Assembly: GCA_937890525.1 (NCBI GenBank)
Contig: CALADI010000048.1
Location: forward strand, 200,841 to 264,840
Direction of reading: 5' to 3'
Length of the DNA: 64,000 bases
DNA from: an uncultured Clostridia bacterium
GTDB taxonomy: Bacteria > Bacillota > Clostridia > Oscillospirales > Oscillospiraceae
This document shows positions 1 through 8,800 of this stretch, in pieces. A program made the translations under genes and the position numbers. Under the pieces are notes generated by a model. The model did not search any database. It saw only the letters and a program-made list of their open reading frames with translations, and was not told the origin of the DNA. Position 1 is the stretch's first letter, and each line of letters begins with the position of its first letter.

Positions 1-666
1 TCTGCGAAGTACGGGGTGAAGCGGTTCGTGCTGATCTCCACGGATAAGGCGGTGAACCCCACCAACATCATGGGCGCCAGCAAGCGCCTGTGCGAGATGG
101 TGGTGCAGATGATGAACCGGGAGTCTCAGACGGAGTTCGTTGCCGTGCGTTTCGGCAATGTGCTGGGCAGCAACGGCTCGGTGATCCCGCTGTTCAAAAA
201 GCAGATCGAGCAGGGCGGCCCGGTCACCGTGACCCACCCGGACATCATCCGCTACTTCATGACCATCCCCGAGGCGGTGAGCCTGGTGCTTCAGGCGGGC
301 TATTACGCCAAGGGCGGCGAGATCTTCGTGCTGGACATGGGGGAACCGGTGAAGATCGACACCATGGCACGGAACCTGATCCGCCTGTCCGGCTACGAGC
401 CGGATGTGGACATCAAGATCGAGTACACCGGTCTGCGCCCCGGCGAGAAGCTGTACGAGGAACTGCTGATGAAGGAGGAAGGCTTGCAGGAGACCCAGAA
501 CAAGCTGATCCACATCGGCAGACCCATTGAGATGGATGACGAGCTGTTCAAGACCCAGCTTGCCCGTCTGGAGACCGCCTATAAGCAGGAGGTCACCAAT
601 ATGAAGCAGATCGTGGCGGAGATCGTCCCCACCTACCATCCGGCGTCCAATTCCCAGAAGGTTTGA
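1..666 (+). CDS. UDP-N-acetylglucosamine 4,6-dehydratase (CapD/FlaA1-like), 3' part only
   Basis: The gene enters from the left edge in frame 1, so only its last 221 codons are here and the true start is outside. The fragment reads as the C-terminal half of the SDR catalytic domain of nucleotide-sugar 4,6-dehydratases that turn UDP-GlcNAc into a 4-keto-6-deoxy sugar. Visible are the strand LISTDKAVNPTNIMGASK, the block RFGNVLGSNGSVIPLFK, and the end GLRPGEKLYEELL, all typical of CapD/FlaA1/WbpM. The usual catalytic Tyr-x3-Lys is Met-x3-Lys here (MGASK), as is known for the long, membrane-anchored WbpM/CapD class, which suggests the missing part carries transmembrane helices. It heads the polysaccharide genes that follow; the DegT aminotransferase next door could use its product. 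Confidence 0.9.
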   Translation, partial: SAKYGVKRFVLISTDKAVNPTNIMGASKRLCEMVVQMMNRESQTEFVAVRFGNVLGSNGSVIPLFKKQIEQGGPVTVTHPDIIRYFMTIPEAVSLVLQAGYYAKGGEIFVLDMGEPVKIDTMARNLIRLSGYEPDVDIKIEYTGLRPGEKLYEELLMKEEGLQETQNKLIHIGRPIEMDDELFKTQLARLETAYKQEVTNMKQIVAEIVPTYHPASNSQKV

Positions 667-691
667 GCCGGATCGAGATTCAAATCATGTA

Positions 692-717
692 CCCATCCCC
701 CCTTGGTGGGGGATGGG
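692..717. other. Intercistronic GC-rich hairpin
   Basis: A perfect 10-bp inverted repeat (CCCATCCCCC / GGGGGATGGG) with a 6-base loop lies between the dehydratase stop and the next ribosome binding site. No T-run follows on the plus strand, so it is unlikely to be a full terminator. It may stabilise the upstream mRNA 3' end or act as a weak pause. Confidence 0.5.
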
Positions 718-743
718 GATAAAAAAGGAGAGCGTGCAAGCGT

Positions 744-1949
744 ATGAATATTCCCTTTTCTCCTCCCGATATCAGCGAAGCTGAGATCCAAGAGGTAGCA
801 AGTGCCCTGCGTTCCGGATGGATCACCACCGGTCCGAAGACCAAAGAGTTGGAGCGTCAGGTTGCCGCATTCTGCGGCGTGAACCGTGCCGTTTGTCTGA
901 ATTCCCAGACTGCCTGCGCCGAAATGGCGCTGCGGGTGCTGGGGGTAGGTCCCGGGGACGAAGTGATCGTGCCCGCCTATACCTACACCGCTTCGGCATC
1001 TGTGGTGTGCCATGTGGGCGCGAAACTGGTTCTGGTGGACTGCCAGAAGGATTCCTTCGAGATGGACTACGACCAGATGCGCCGGAAGATCAACGAGAGA
1101 ACCAAGGCGGTGATCCCGGTGGATCTGGGGGGCGTGCCCTGTGATTATGACCGCATTTTTGAGATCGTGGAGGAAAAGCGATCCCTGTTCCGTCCCAAGG
1201 GCGCCATTCAAACGGCGCTGGGCAGAGTGGCTGTCATGGCGGATACCGCTCATGCATTTGGTGCGGCAAGAAAGGGCAAACCGGCAGGTTCCTTGGCGGA
1301 TTTCTCTTCTTTTTCCTTCCATGCAGTGAAGAACTTCACCACCGCCGAGGGCGGCGCGCTGACATGGAATCCCATTGCAGGGGTGCCGGATGAGGAGATC
1401 TACCACCAGCTTCAGCTCCTGTCCCTGCACGGTCAGTCCAAGGATGCCCTTGCAAAGACCCAGTTGGGTGCGTGGGAATATGACATTGTGGGCCCGTGGT
1501 ACAAGTGCAACATGACCGATGTGGCGGCGGCCATGGGGTTGGCGCAGATGAAGCGGTATCCCGGTATGCTGGAGCGCAGAAAGCAGATCATCGAAAGATA
1601 TGACGCAGCCTTCTGCCCGCTGGGGGTGGAGGTGCTGCCTCACTACACCGGGGAGCATCAGTCTTCCGGGCACCTGTACATCACCCGAGTCCCCGGCATC
1701 ACCTTGGAACAGCGCAACGACATCATTGTAAAGATGGCCCAGCGGGGCATCGCCTGCAATGTCCACTATAAGCCGCTGCCCATGCACACGGCGTACAAGG
1801 CGCTGGGCTTTGCCATCGGGGACTTCCCCAATGCCTATGCCCGATTCGCCAATGAGATCACGCTGCCTCTGCACACCTGCCTGACCGACGAGCAGGTGGC
1901 ATATGTCATCGACAATTACACGGAAATTCTGAGGGAATATCTGCGATGA
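744..1949 (+). CDS. DegT/DnrJ/EryC1/StrS-family PLP sugar aminotransferase
   Basis: A 401-residue protein, normal length for the DegT/DnrJ/EryC1/StrS family, which transfer an amino group to keto sugars bound to nucleotides. The N-terminus has FSPPDISEAEIQEV and SGWITTGPKTKELE; the cofactor pocket has ADTAHAFGA, and the PLP-binding lysine is in SFHAVKNFTTAEGGA (about K196). An AAGGAG box at 726-731 serves the ATG at 744. The stop overlaps the start of the initiating sugar transferase by four bases, so the two are translationally coupled. With the upstream 4,6-dehydratase it would give a UDP-4-amino-4,6-dideoxy sugar, a common first sugar in surface glycans; that pathway is inference. Confidence 0.92.
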   Translation: MNIPFSPPDISEAEIQEVASALRSGWITTGPKTKELERQVAAFCGVNRAVCLNSQTACAEMALRVLGVGPGDEVIVPAYTYTASASVVCHVGAKLVLVDCQKDSFEMDYDQMRRKINERTKAVIPVDLGGVPCDYDRIFEIVEEKRSLFRPKGAIQTALGRVAVMADTAHAFGAARKGKPAGSLADFSSFSFHAVKNFTTAEGGALTWNPIAGVPDEEIYHQLQLLSLHGQSKDALAKTQLGAWEYDIVGPWYKCNMTDVAAAMGLAQMKRYPGMLERRKQIIERYDAAFCPLGVEVLPHYTGEHQSSGHLYITRVPGITLEQRNDIIVKMAQRGIACNVHYKPLPMHTAYKALGFAIGDFPNAYARFANEITLPLHTCLTDEQVAYVIDNYTEILREYLR

Positions 1950-2659
1950 CGGTAAAAAAGTGGGAAAAACTGCCGCCGGAGTTTCAGACGGAGGAAGTCC
2001 GTCCTTACTATGAGATCCTGCGGAAAAAGCAGGTCAGCCTGATGGCAAAGCGGGGATTCGATGTGGTGGTGTCGGCGCTGATGCTGGCGGTGCTGTCACC
2101 GGTGTTTCTGGTGTTGGCTGTGGCAATCAAGCTGGATTCCCCCGGTCCGGTGTTCTACCGGCAGGTGCGGGTGACCCAGTACGGCAAGCAGTTCCGGATC
2201 TTTAAGTTCCGCTCTATGGTCAGCAACGCCGACAAGATCGGCGCACAGGTCACCGTGGGCAACGACAGCCGGATCACCCGGGTGGGCAGAGTCATCCGAA
2301 ACTGCCGCTTGGATGAGATCTGCCAGCTCATCGACATTTTCCGGGGCACCATGACCTTTGTGGGCACCCGCCCGGAGGTGCCCAAGTATGTGGCGGCCTA
2401 CACGCCGGAGATGATGGCAACATTGCTGCTGCCCGCCGGGGTCACCAGCGAAGCCAGCATCCGCTATAAGGACGAGAGCGCCCTGCTGGACGGGGCGGAG
2501 GATGTGGACGAGGTCTATATCCACCAGGTGCTCCCGGGCAAGATGGAATATAATCTGGACGCCATCCGCAATTTCGGCTTCTGGTCGGATATCAGAACCA
2601 TGCTGCGCACCGTCAAAGCGGTGCTGGAAAAGCCGGAACAGACAAATGCATCGGTGTAA
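1946..2659 (+). CDS. Initiating sugar-phosphate transferase (bacterial sugar transferase family)
   Basis: A 237-residue member of the bacterial sugar transferase family (WbaP C-terminal domain/PglC type), which moves a sugar-1-phosphate from a UDP-sugar to undecaprenyl phosphate at the inner face of the membrane. Residues about 32-65 contain the family start, AKRGFDVVVSALMLAVLSP, a hydrophobic re-entrant segment. The basic motif RIFKFRSM, the RITRVGRVIRNCRLDEICQL block with the catalytic Asp-Glu pair, and GTRPEVPKYV follow in the usual order. It lacks the large N-terminal membrane domain of WbaP, so it is the small PglC-like form, though about 30 residues longer than PglC. ATGA overlap with the aminotransferase gene places it in the same operon. 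Confidence 0.92.
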   Translation: MTVKKWEKLPPEFQTEEVRPYYEILRKKQVSLMAKRGFDVVVSALMLAVLSPVFLVLAVAIKLDSPGPVFYRQVRVTQYGKQFRIFKFRSMVSNADKIGAQVTVGNDSRITRVGRVIRNCRLDEICQLIDIFRGTMTFVGTRPEVPKYVAAYTPEMMATLLLPAGVTSEASIRYKDESALLDGAEDVDEVYIHQVLPGKMEYNLDAIRNFGFWSDIRTMLRTVKAVLEKPEQTNASV

Positions 2660-2677
2660 TGGGAAAGGAAGGACAGT

Positions 2678-3667
2678 TTGGAAAACCCTAAATTTATTTC
2701 TGTGATCATCCCCGTCTACAACGAAGAGAGGTATATTGACGGATGTGTTCAGTCCATGTTGGAACAGGACTATCCCAAGGAGTCTATGGAGTGGATCTTT
2801 GTTGACGGGATGTCGAAGGACGCAACGAAGCGGATCCTGACCGAGTATCAGAGCCGCTATCCCGCCCTGATCCGGGTGCTGGACAACCCGGATAAAACAG
2901 TCCCCTATGCCATGAATGCGGGGATCCGTGCAGCGAAGGGGGCATACATCATCCGTCTGGATGCCCATGCGGAATACGCTCAGGACTATTTTTCCAAATG
3001 TGTGGAATTGCTGGAGCGCACCGGGGCAGACAATGTGGGCGGCGTGATGCAGACCAAAGCCAAGACTCCCATGGGAGCGGTCATTGCAAAGATGCTCTCC
3101 TCCAAATTCGGGGTGGGAGATGCCCAGTTTCGCACCAATGGAAGCGACGGATATGTGGATACGGTTCCCTTTGGCGCATTCCGCCGGGAGATCTTTGAAA
3201 AGGTAGGGCTGTATGACCAGCGCTTGACAAGAAATCAGGACAGCGAGCTGAACTACCGAATCATCCACAATGGGGGAAGAATCTACCTGAGCCACGAGAT
3301 CCGGCTGGCCTACTACTGCCGGGACACATTAAAGGGCATTATGAAAATGGCGCATATGAACGGAAAGTGGAACATCATCACATCCAAGCTGTGCCCCGGA
3401 TCCATGCGGCTTCGCCACTTTATTCCCTGTTTGTTTGTGTTGTCGCTGCTGGGACTGCCGCTTCTGGGATTGCTCTGGCATCCCTTTTGGTGGCTGCTGG
3501 CGGTGGAACTGGCGCTGTACTTTGTACTGGATGCGCTGTTCTCCCAGAAGGCTTCCGGCTCTGCGGGGGATTTCATTAAGCTGCTGGGGCTTTTTCCCCT
3601 GTTTCACATCAGCTATGGTTGGGGTTCGGTGGTTGGTATCTGCAAGGTGCTTACCAACCGATTTTAA
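2678..3667 (+). CDS. Glycosyltransferase family 2 with C-terminal membrane helices
   Basis: A 329-residue GT-A fold glycosyltransferase. The nucleotide-sugar domain starts at once with SVIIPVYNEERYIDGCVQS, followed by the metal-binding region around RLDAHAEYA and the acceptor region with RNQDSELNYRI. The last 100 residues hold two to three hydrophobic segments (from about residue 245) that would anchor it in the membrane. The reading starts at TTG 2678, preceded by GGAAAGGAAGGA; no better in-frame ATG matches the family N-terminus. It follows the initiating transferase by 18 bases and probably adds the next sugar to the lipid-linked unit. Donor and acceptor cannot be told from sequence. Confidence 0.88.
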   Translation: MENPKFISVIIPVYNEERYIDGCVQSMLEQDYPKESMEWIFVDGMSKDATKRILTEYQSRYPALIRVLDNPDKTVPYAMNAGIRAAKGAYIIRLDAHAEYAQDYFSKCVELLERTGADNVGGVMQTKAKTPMGAVIAKMLSSKFGVGDAQFRTNGSDGYVDTVPFGAFRREIFEKVGLYDQRLTRNQDSELNYRIIHNGGRIYLSHEIRLAYYCRDTLKGIMKMAHMNGKWNIITSKLCPGSMRLRHFIPCLFVLSLLGLPLLGLLWHPFWWLLAVELALYFVLDALFSQKASGSAGDFIKLLGLFPLFHISYGWGSVVGICKVLTNRF

Positions 3668-3744
3668 GATTGAAGACGATTGGTGCGGGTCTATGGATCT
3701 GCTGACCATAAAATCTATATTTCCTTCAGAAAAGAGGATATCAC

Positions 3745-5067
3745 ATGAAACTGTATGAGAAAATCGTTAACAAGCAGGAAAAACTGTCTCTGGTAGGATT
3801 GGGCTATGTAGGAATGCCCATTGCCGTGGCCTTCGCCCAGAAAGGCGTGGAGGTGATCGGATTCGATCTGAACAAGAATAAGATCGATCTGTACAATCGG
3901 GGCATCGATCCCACCCACGAAGTGGGAGACGACGCCATTCGCAATTCTACCGTGGAATTTACGGCAGACCCCGAAAAGCTGAGAGAAGCCAAGTTCCACA
4001 TTGTGGCGGTTCCCACGCCGGTCAATCTGGATCACACCCCGGATCTGGCACCGGTGATCGGGGCTTCGGAGCTGCTGGGCAGAAATCTGACCAAGGGATC
4101 CATCGTTGTGTATGAGTCCACCGTTTATCCCGGCGTGACCGAGGATGTGTGTATCCCCATTCTGGAGCGGGAATCCGGCATGAAGTGCGGTGTGGACTTC
4201 AAGGTGGGCTATTCGCCGGAGCGGATCAACCCCGGTGACAAGGTCCACCGTCTGGAGAATATCCATAAGATCGTGTCTGGCATGGATGCAGAATCTCTGG
4301 ATGAGATCAAGCATGTGTACGACCTTGTGATCGAGGTGGGCACATATCCTGTTTCTTCCATTAAGACGGCAGAGGCAATCAAGGTGGTGGAGAACAGCCA
4401 GCGTGACATCAACATTGCCTTTATGAATGAGCTGGCCATGGTCTTTGACCGCATGGGCATCGATACCAACGAAGTGGTAGACGGCATGAACACCAAGTGG
4501 AACGCCTTGGGCTTCCGTCCGGGACTTGTGGGCGGCCACTGCATCGGCGTGGATCCGTATTACTTTACCTACGAAGCGGAGAAGCTGGGCTACCACAGCC
4601 AGATCATTCTCTCCGGCAGAAAGGTAAACGACGGTATGGGTGCATTCGTGGCAGATGCCACCATCAAAGAGCTTATCAAAGCGGGCAAGGCGCCGAAGAA
4701 CTGCAAGGTCGTGATCTTTGGTCTGACCTTTAAGGAGAACTGCCCGGATATCCGCAACAGCAAGGTGGAGGATATCGTCAAGCGACTGAAGGAATACGAC
4801 ATCGATCCTGTGGTGGTGGATCCCTGGGCAGATGCTGCCGAGGCCAAGCGGGAGTACCATGTAGATCTGGTATCCTTGGAGGATGTGCAGGATGTGGACT
4901 GCATCATTCTTGCGGTGGCCCATAATGAGTTTAAGACGCTGACCGTGGATGACCTGAAGAAGCTGTACCGTGCCGGAGCAGACTGCGAGAAGGTGCTGAT
5001 CGATGTAAAGGGGCTGCACAGCGTGGATGCGCTGAAGGCTTCCGGCATGAGCTGGTGGAGACTGTGA
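3745..5067 (+). CDS. UDP-N-acetylhexosamine 6-dehydrogenase (nucleotide sugar dehydrogenase)
   Basis: A 440-residue UDP-glucose/GDP-mannose dehydrogenase family enzyme; it oxidises the C6 of a UDP-sugar to a uronic acid with two NAD+. The Rossmann motif LVGLGYVGMPIAVAFAQKG is at residues 16-34, the substrate region GYSPERINPGD at 155-165, and the catalytic cysteine C266 sits in GLVGGHCIGVDPYY. The C-terminal domain (IFGLTFKENCPDIRNS) is complete. The sequence looks most like the WbpA/TviB/CapL group that acts on UDP-GlcNAc or UDP-GalNAc, so the polymer probably contains an aminouronic acid; the exact sugar is inference. It has an AGAAAAGAGGA site before ATG 3745 and lies in the same direction as all neighbours. 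Confidence 0.92.
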   Translation: MKLYEKIVNKQEKLSLVGLGYVGMPIAVAFAQKGVEVIGFDLNKNKIDLYNRGIDPTHEVGDDAIRNSTVEFTADPEKLREAKFHIVAVPTPVNLDHTPDLAPVIGASELLGRNLTKGSIVVYESTVYPGVTEDVCIPILERESGMKCGVDFKVGYSPERINPGDKVHRLENIHKIVSGMDAESLDEIKHVYDLVIEVGTYPVSSIKTAEAIKVVENSQRDINIAFMNELAMVFDRMGIDTNEVVDGMNTKWNALGFRPGLVGGHCIGVDPYYFTYEAEKLGYHSQIILSGRKVNDGMGAFVADATIKELIKAGKAPKNCKVVIFGLTFKENCPDIRNSKVEDIVKRLKEYDIDPVVVDPWADAAEAKREYHVDLVSLEDVQDVDCIILAVAHNEFKTLTVDDLKKLYRAGADCEKVLIDVKGLHSVDALKASGMSWWRL

Positions 5068-5119
5068 TCGGCAATTTACACAAAGCTGCGTGAGCAGCAA
5101 CAGACAAAAGGAGGGGTAT

Positions 5120-6253
5120 ATGAAAGTCCTGCACATCAACCGAAACTATTTGACCTCTCCGCTGCATCAGGTGATGATGGATCATTTGGACAAAACAGCG
5201 GCAGAAAGCGTGGTATTTGCCCCCACAGAGGACAAGGCGCTGTCGCTGATCCAGCCCAACCCCAATGTGATCGTCAGCGAGTGTTTTTCTCGGGCAGACC
5301 GGTTCTTTTACGGGAAAAAACAGCGCAAGATCCGCAAAGCGCTGGAATCCAGCGCACAGGTGCCGGAATTTGATCTGATCCATGCCTACACCCTGTTTAC
5401 GGATGGAAACTGCGCCATGGAGTTATCCAAGAAGTACGGGATCCCTTATGTGGTGGCGGTCCGCAATACCGATGTGAACGACTTTTTTAAGAAGTTCCCT
5501 TGGTTGCGGAAGCGGGGGGTGGAGATCCTAAGGTGTGCTGCAAAGGTATTTTTCCTGTCCCCGGTCTATCGGGATCAGGTCTTTGCACACTATATCCCGG
5601 AGGAGCTGAAACCGCAGATCGAAAAAAAGACGGAGATCGTTCCCAATGGAATCGATGATTTTTGGCTGAAAATGCCCCCGGAGGAACTGCTGCAGGAGCG
5701 GCTGAATCGGCTTCAGAAGAAGGAACTCCGTGTGATCTATGCAGGAAGGATCGACCGAAATAAGAACATCCCCTCCACCATTCAGGCGTTGGAGCAGATG
5801 GCAGCCGATGGGTGGAAGGTTGCGCTTACCGTTGTGGGAAAGGTTGCCGACGAGAAAGTATTTGAGCAGATCCGGCGATCTCCTCTGCTGCATTATGTCC
5901 CGGCACAGCCCAAGGAACCCCTGCGGGAGCTGTACCGTCAGCATGATATCTTTGTCATGCCGTCCTTTACCGAAACCTTCGGGTTGGTTTATGCAGAAGC
6001 GATGAGCCAGGGGCTTCCGGTGGTGTACTCCGAGGGGCAGGGCTTTGACGGTCAGTTCCCCGAAGGGACCGTGGGGTACCATGCAGATCCCCACAGCGTT
6101 GCCCAAATTCGGGATGCCATAGAGAAGACCATTGCGGAATATCAGGGCATCGCCGGGGTTTGCCCCGGACTGGCACAGCGTTTTTGCTGGGGGCAGATCG
6201 TAAACCGCTATGAACAGATCTACCGGCAGATCATAGATGGAGAAATTAGATGA
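5120..6253 (+). CDS. Glycosyltransferase family 4 (first of a pair)
   Basis: A 377-residue GT-B glycosyltransferase. I place the start at ATG 5120 because AAAGGAGGGG ends six bases before it; an in-frame GTG 30 bases upstream would put that ribosome binding site inside the gene. The C-terminal half has the group-1 signature: YAGRIDRNKN (donor domain start), PSFTETFGLVYAEAMSQGLP with the Glu-x7-Glu catalytic pair. The N-terminal part (LHINRNYLTSPLHQ) is acceptor-specific and tells little. It overlaps the next glycosyltransferase by four bases. Codon use here is more AT-rich, by eye, than in the housekeeping genes further right, as is common in capsule loci. Confidence 0.88.
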   Translation: MKVLHINRNYLTSPLHQVMMDHLDKTAAESVVFAPTEDKALSLIQPNPNVIVSECFSRADRFFYGKKQRKIRKALESSAQVPEFDLIHAYTLFTDGNCAMELSKKYGIPYVVAVRNTDVNDFFKKFPWLRKRGVEILRCAAKVFFLSPVYRDQVFAHYIPEELKPQIEKKTEIVPNGIDDFWLKMPPEELLQERLNRLQKKELRVIYAGRIDRNKNIPSTIQALEQMAADGWKVALTVVGKVADEKVFEQIRRSPLLHYVPAQPKEPLRELYRQHDIFVMPSFTETFGLVYAEAMSQGLPVVYSEGQGFDGQFPEGTVGYHADPHSVAQIRDAIEKTIAEYQGIAGVCPGLAQRFCWGQIVNRYEQIYRQIIDGEIR

Positions 6254-7383
6254 AAATACTGATCGTATGCCATTTTGGCCTATACAGCGACCTTGAAAGT
6301 TCCTTTGTCCATCCGCAAGCGGCAGAGTATGTCCGGATGGGGCACGAGGTAAAGGTATTGATCCCTATTGCCTATGGGAAGCCGGATTGGGACGGCAGAC
6401 GATGGGCGTCGGCCTTGCGAATGTCCGATGGTGCGGAACTTCTGTCATTTCGATATCTGACGCTGTCAGGATACGGCGAGAAGGGATTCAATGCTTCAAG
6501 TGCTGTCGCGGTGCTAAAAATGAGGTTGGGAAAGCTGCTGGGAGAGTTCCGTCCGGATGTGATCCACGCCCATACCTTGGGATTTGACAGTACCATTGGA
6601 GTGTGGCTGAAGAAACACTATGGCTGTCCACTGGTGGTCACGACTCACGGGTCAGATACGACCCGCCCGTTCCTGCGGGGGGAGAAGCAGATGCTCAAAG
6701 CCTGCTGTGATGGGGCGGACTGTGTGGTGGGTGTCAGCTCGGCGCTGACGGATCAGCTCCGGGATACCGGAACGACTACCCTGCTCCGTGTGATCCTCAA
6801 TGGATTCCGCGCCAGATATCTGCCGAAAGAGCCGGAGAAGATCCCGGATTCCTTTATCCAAGTGGGGCATCTGCTGAAGCAAAAGGGGTTTGACACCACG
6901 ATCCGTGCCTTTGCACAGATCAGACAGACCCGACCGAATGCCACGCTGACCATCATTGGTCAGGGGGAACAACGGGATGCGCTGGAGCAGCTGTGCCGGT
7001 CTTTGGATCTGGGGGACAGTGTCCGCTTTCTGGGGCAGATCCCCAACTCCCGGGTCTTGGAGGAGATGGGGCGTCATCAGTATTTTGTGATGCCCAGCGT
7101 GCGGGAAGGCTTCGGTATCGTGTATCTGGAGGCGATGGCAAACGGGTGTATTACCATCGGCACACAGGGAGAGGGCATTGCGGATCTGATCCGCAGCGGA
7201 GAAAACGGTTTCCTTGTGCCGCCGGAGAACCCCGACGCAATCTGTCAGGTGTTGGATTGGTGCGAATCCCATCCGCATGAGCGACAAACCATCGTGCGGC
7301 AGGGAATCTTGGATGCCAGAGGACTGACATGGGAGGAAAATGCACGCAGGTATCAGGCTTTGTTTGAGGAGGTTTGTTCATGA
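6250..7383 (+). CDS. Glycosyltransferase family 4 (second of a pair)
   Basis: A 377-residue GT-B enzyme with the start MKILIVCHFGLYSDLESSFVHPQA, an N-terminal domain containing DVIHAHTLGFDS and VVTTHGSD, and a donor domain with VGHLLKQKGFD and REGFGIVYLEAMANG, which holds the Glu-x7-Glu motif. ATG 6250 overlaps the previous stop (ATGA). It does not share obvious identity with the preceding glycosyltransferase beyond the family motifs, so the two are likely to make different linkages rather than be a recent duplication. Substrate unknown. Confidence 0.88.
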   Translation: MKILIVCHFGLYSDLESSFVHPQAAEYVRMGHEVKVLIPIAYGKPDWDGRRWASALRMSDGAELLSFRYLTLSGYGEKGFNASSAVAVLKMRLGKLLGEFRPDVIHAHTLGFDSTIGVWLKKHYGCPLVVTTHGSDTTRPFLRGEKQMLKACCDGADCVVGVSSALTDQLRDTGTTTLLRVILNGFRARYLPKEPEKIPDSFIQVGHLLKQKGFDTTIRAFAQIRQTRPNATLTIIGQGEQRDALEQLCRSLDLGDSVRFLGQIPNSRVLEEMGRHQYFVMPSVREGFGIVYLEAMANGCITIGTQGEGIADLIRSGENGFLVPPENPDAICQVLDWCESHPHERQTIVRQGILDARGLTWEENARRYQALFEEVCS

Positions 7384-8780
7384 AGCTGCAGGAAACTTTG
7401 ATCCGATATGTGCTGGACCCGGTTGGAAAACTGGTGGGAAGGCTGCCGGAAAAAGCAAGGCGAGCAGGATTCTTTGGGGGCGGAGCGGTACTTTTCTTTT
7501 TATTCTTCCTCAATGCATCGTCCTATGTATTTCCTCGATATATTCTTCTGTTTGCCGGTGGGTGTTTGGCGCTGGGGGTTATGATCCTGTGCTCCATGCC
7601 GGCATCGTTCCACTGCCTGAAGCTGGATCGGCTTCTGGGAGGATGCTGGTTCGGGGCAGGCGCATTCATGCTGATCTCGGGCTTCTTATACAACTCAGAC
7701 AACCTTTCCGATGCAATCATGTTTTTGATGCTGTACCCCTTGGCGTGGTTTGTCTGGTGTCAAAAGCCGTTTTCAGAGGTATTCCATCTGCTGAGTAGGC
7801 TGTGTATCGCGTCCTTTGAGGGATTCCTTGTTATCAGCATCCTGTTTTTCCCTATGCGTCAGGCGCAGTATCCGGGGTTGATCGACAATGTGAATGAGGC
7901 TGCGGCGTACTTGGCGCTGGTCTTTGCCTGCCTGCTGGTGGAGGTGCTGGAGACACAACGGCATGGACTGGTTTATTGGAAAAATCTTGCGCTGATCGGC
8001 GTATCTGCGACGCTGGTGTTTTATACCAACTCCAGAACCGGACAGCTTGCCTGTATTTTGGTGCTGTTGATCGTTTCCTCGCTGTATTTGTACAACAACC
8101 GAACCAAATGGAAGACCGGGCTGCTGCGTCATATCTTGCCGGTGGTGGTATCCTTTATGCTGTTTCTTCCCACCACGGTATATATTTTTCAAGGGGTGCA
8201 TTGGGCATCCAGACAAATTGTGCAAACGATAGCGGAGCAGATCCATATAAAGAGCCCTTCCATTCCCAGCGGTGAAGAGCAGGTCAATGAGGATGACCTT
8301 CATGGGATTCAGGGGTTTATTGAGAAAAATGAGGGAAAGACTTCCGGCGACGGAAAAGACCTCGATCAGATCTCCACAGGGCGTCTGTCCATTTGGGAAG
8401 AGTTTGCCAGACATGTTCGACCCTTTGGAACCGATGAAAAGGTGAGTTTCTATGTGCAGAGCAGGGATGCCTATTATGTGACAGCGCACAATACGCCCCT
8501 GGAGTATGCGGTATATTCTGGGGCATTTTGCGGCATTCTGTATTTCTTGTTCAACATCCTTGCCGGACTGAAATCCTTGCGCTTCGCAGTGCGGGAATCG
8601 AAAAAGAAATACAACCTTCTGCCCATCGCGGTGACAATGGCGTTTGGGGTTTGTTCCATGCTTGGATCGCTGAAAACACCCTTTGCCTATATGCTTGCCA
8701 CATACTATTTCTTTGTACAGGCGCCGCTGATGTTCCGTGCGGCGTCTGCGCAGAAACAAAAGACGGATCTTGCCGCATGA
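7380..8780 (+). CDS. Wzy-like polysaccharide polymerase / O-antigen ligase-type membrane protein
   Basis: A 466-residue protein that is mostly hydrophobic, with about ten to twelve predicted membrane helices and one long hydrophilic loop near residues 285-350 (rich in Ser, Gly, Glu and Asp, then TGRLSIWEEFARH). This loop and the Arg/Trp after it are where the O-antigen ligase/Wzy_C family has its functional outer loop. ATG 7380 overlaps the preceding stop and is served by GAGGAGG at 7366-7372; an in-frame TTG two codons earlier is less likely. In a locus with an initiating transferase and a flippase this is the natural candidate for the polymerase that joins repeat units outside the membrane. 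Confidence 0.75.
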   Translation: MKLQETLIRYVLDPVGKLVGRLPEKARRAGFFGGGAVLFFLFFLNASSYVFPRYILLFAGGCLALGVMILCSMPASFHCLKLDRLLGGCWFGAGAFMLISGFLYNSDNLSDAIMFLMLYPLAWFVWCQKPFSEVFHLLSRLCIASFEGFLVISILFFPMRQAQYPGLIDNVNEAAAYLALVFACLLVEVLETQRHGLVYWKNLALIGVSATLVFYTNSRTGQLACILVLLIVSSLYLYNNRTKWKTGLLRHILPVVVSFMLFLPTTVYIFQGVHWASRQIVQTIAEQIHIKSPSIPSGEEQVNEDDLHGIQGFIEKNEGKTSGDGKDLDQISTGRLSIWEEFARHVRPFGTDEKVSFYVQSRDAYYVTAHNTPLEYAVYSGAFCGILYFLFNILAGLKSLRFAVRESKKKYNLLPIAVTMAFGVCSMLGSLKTPFAYMLATYYFFVQAPLMFRAASAQKQKTDLAA

Positions 8781-8800
8781 GTTGTAACAGGAGGGACGCA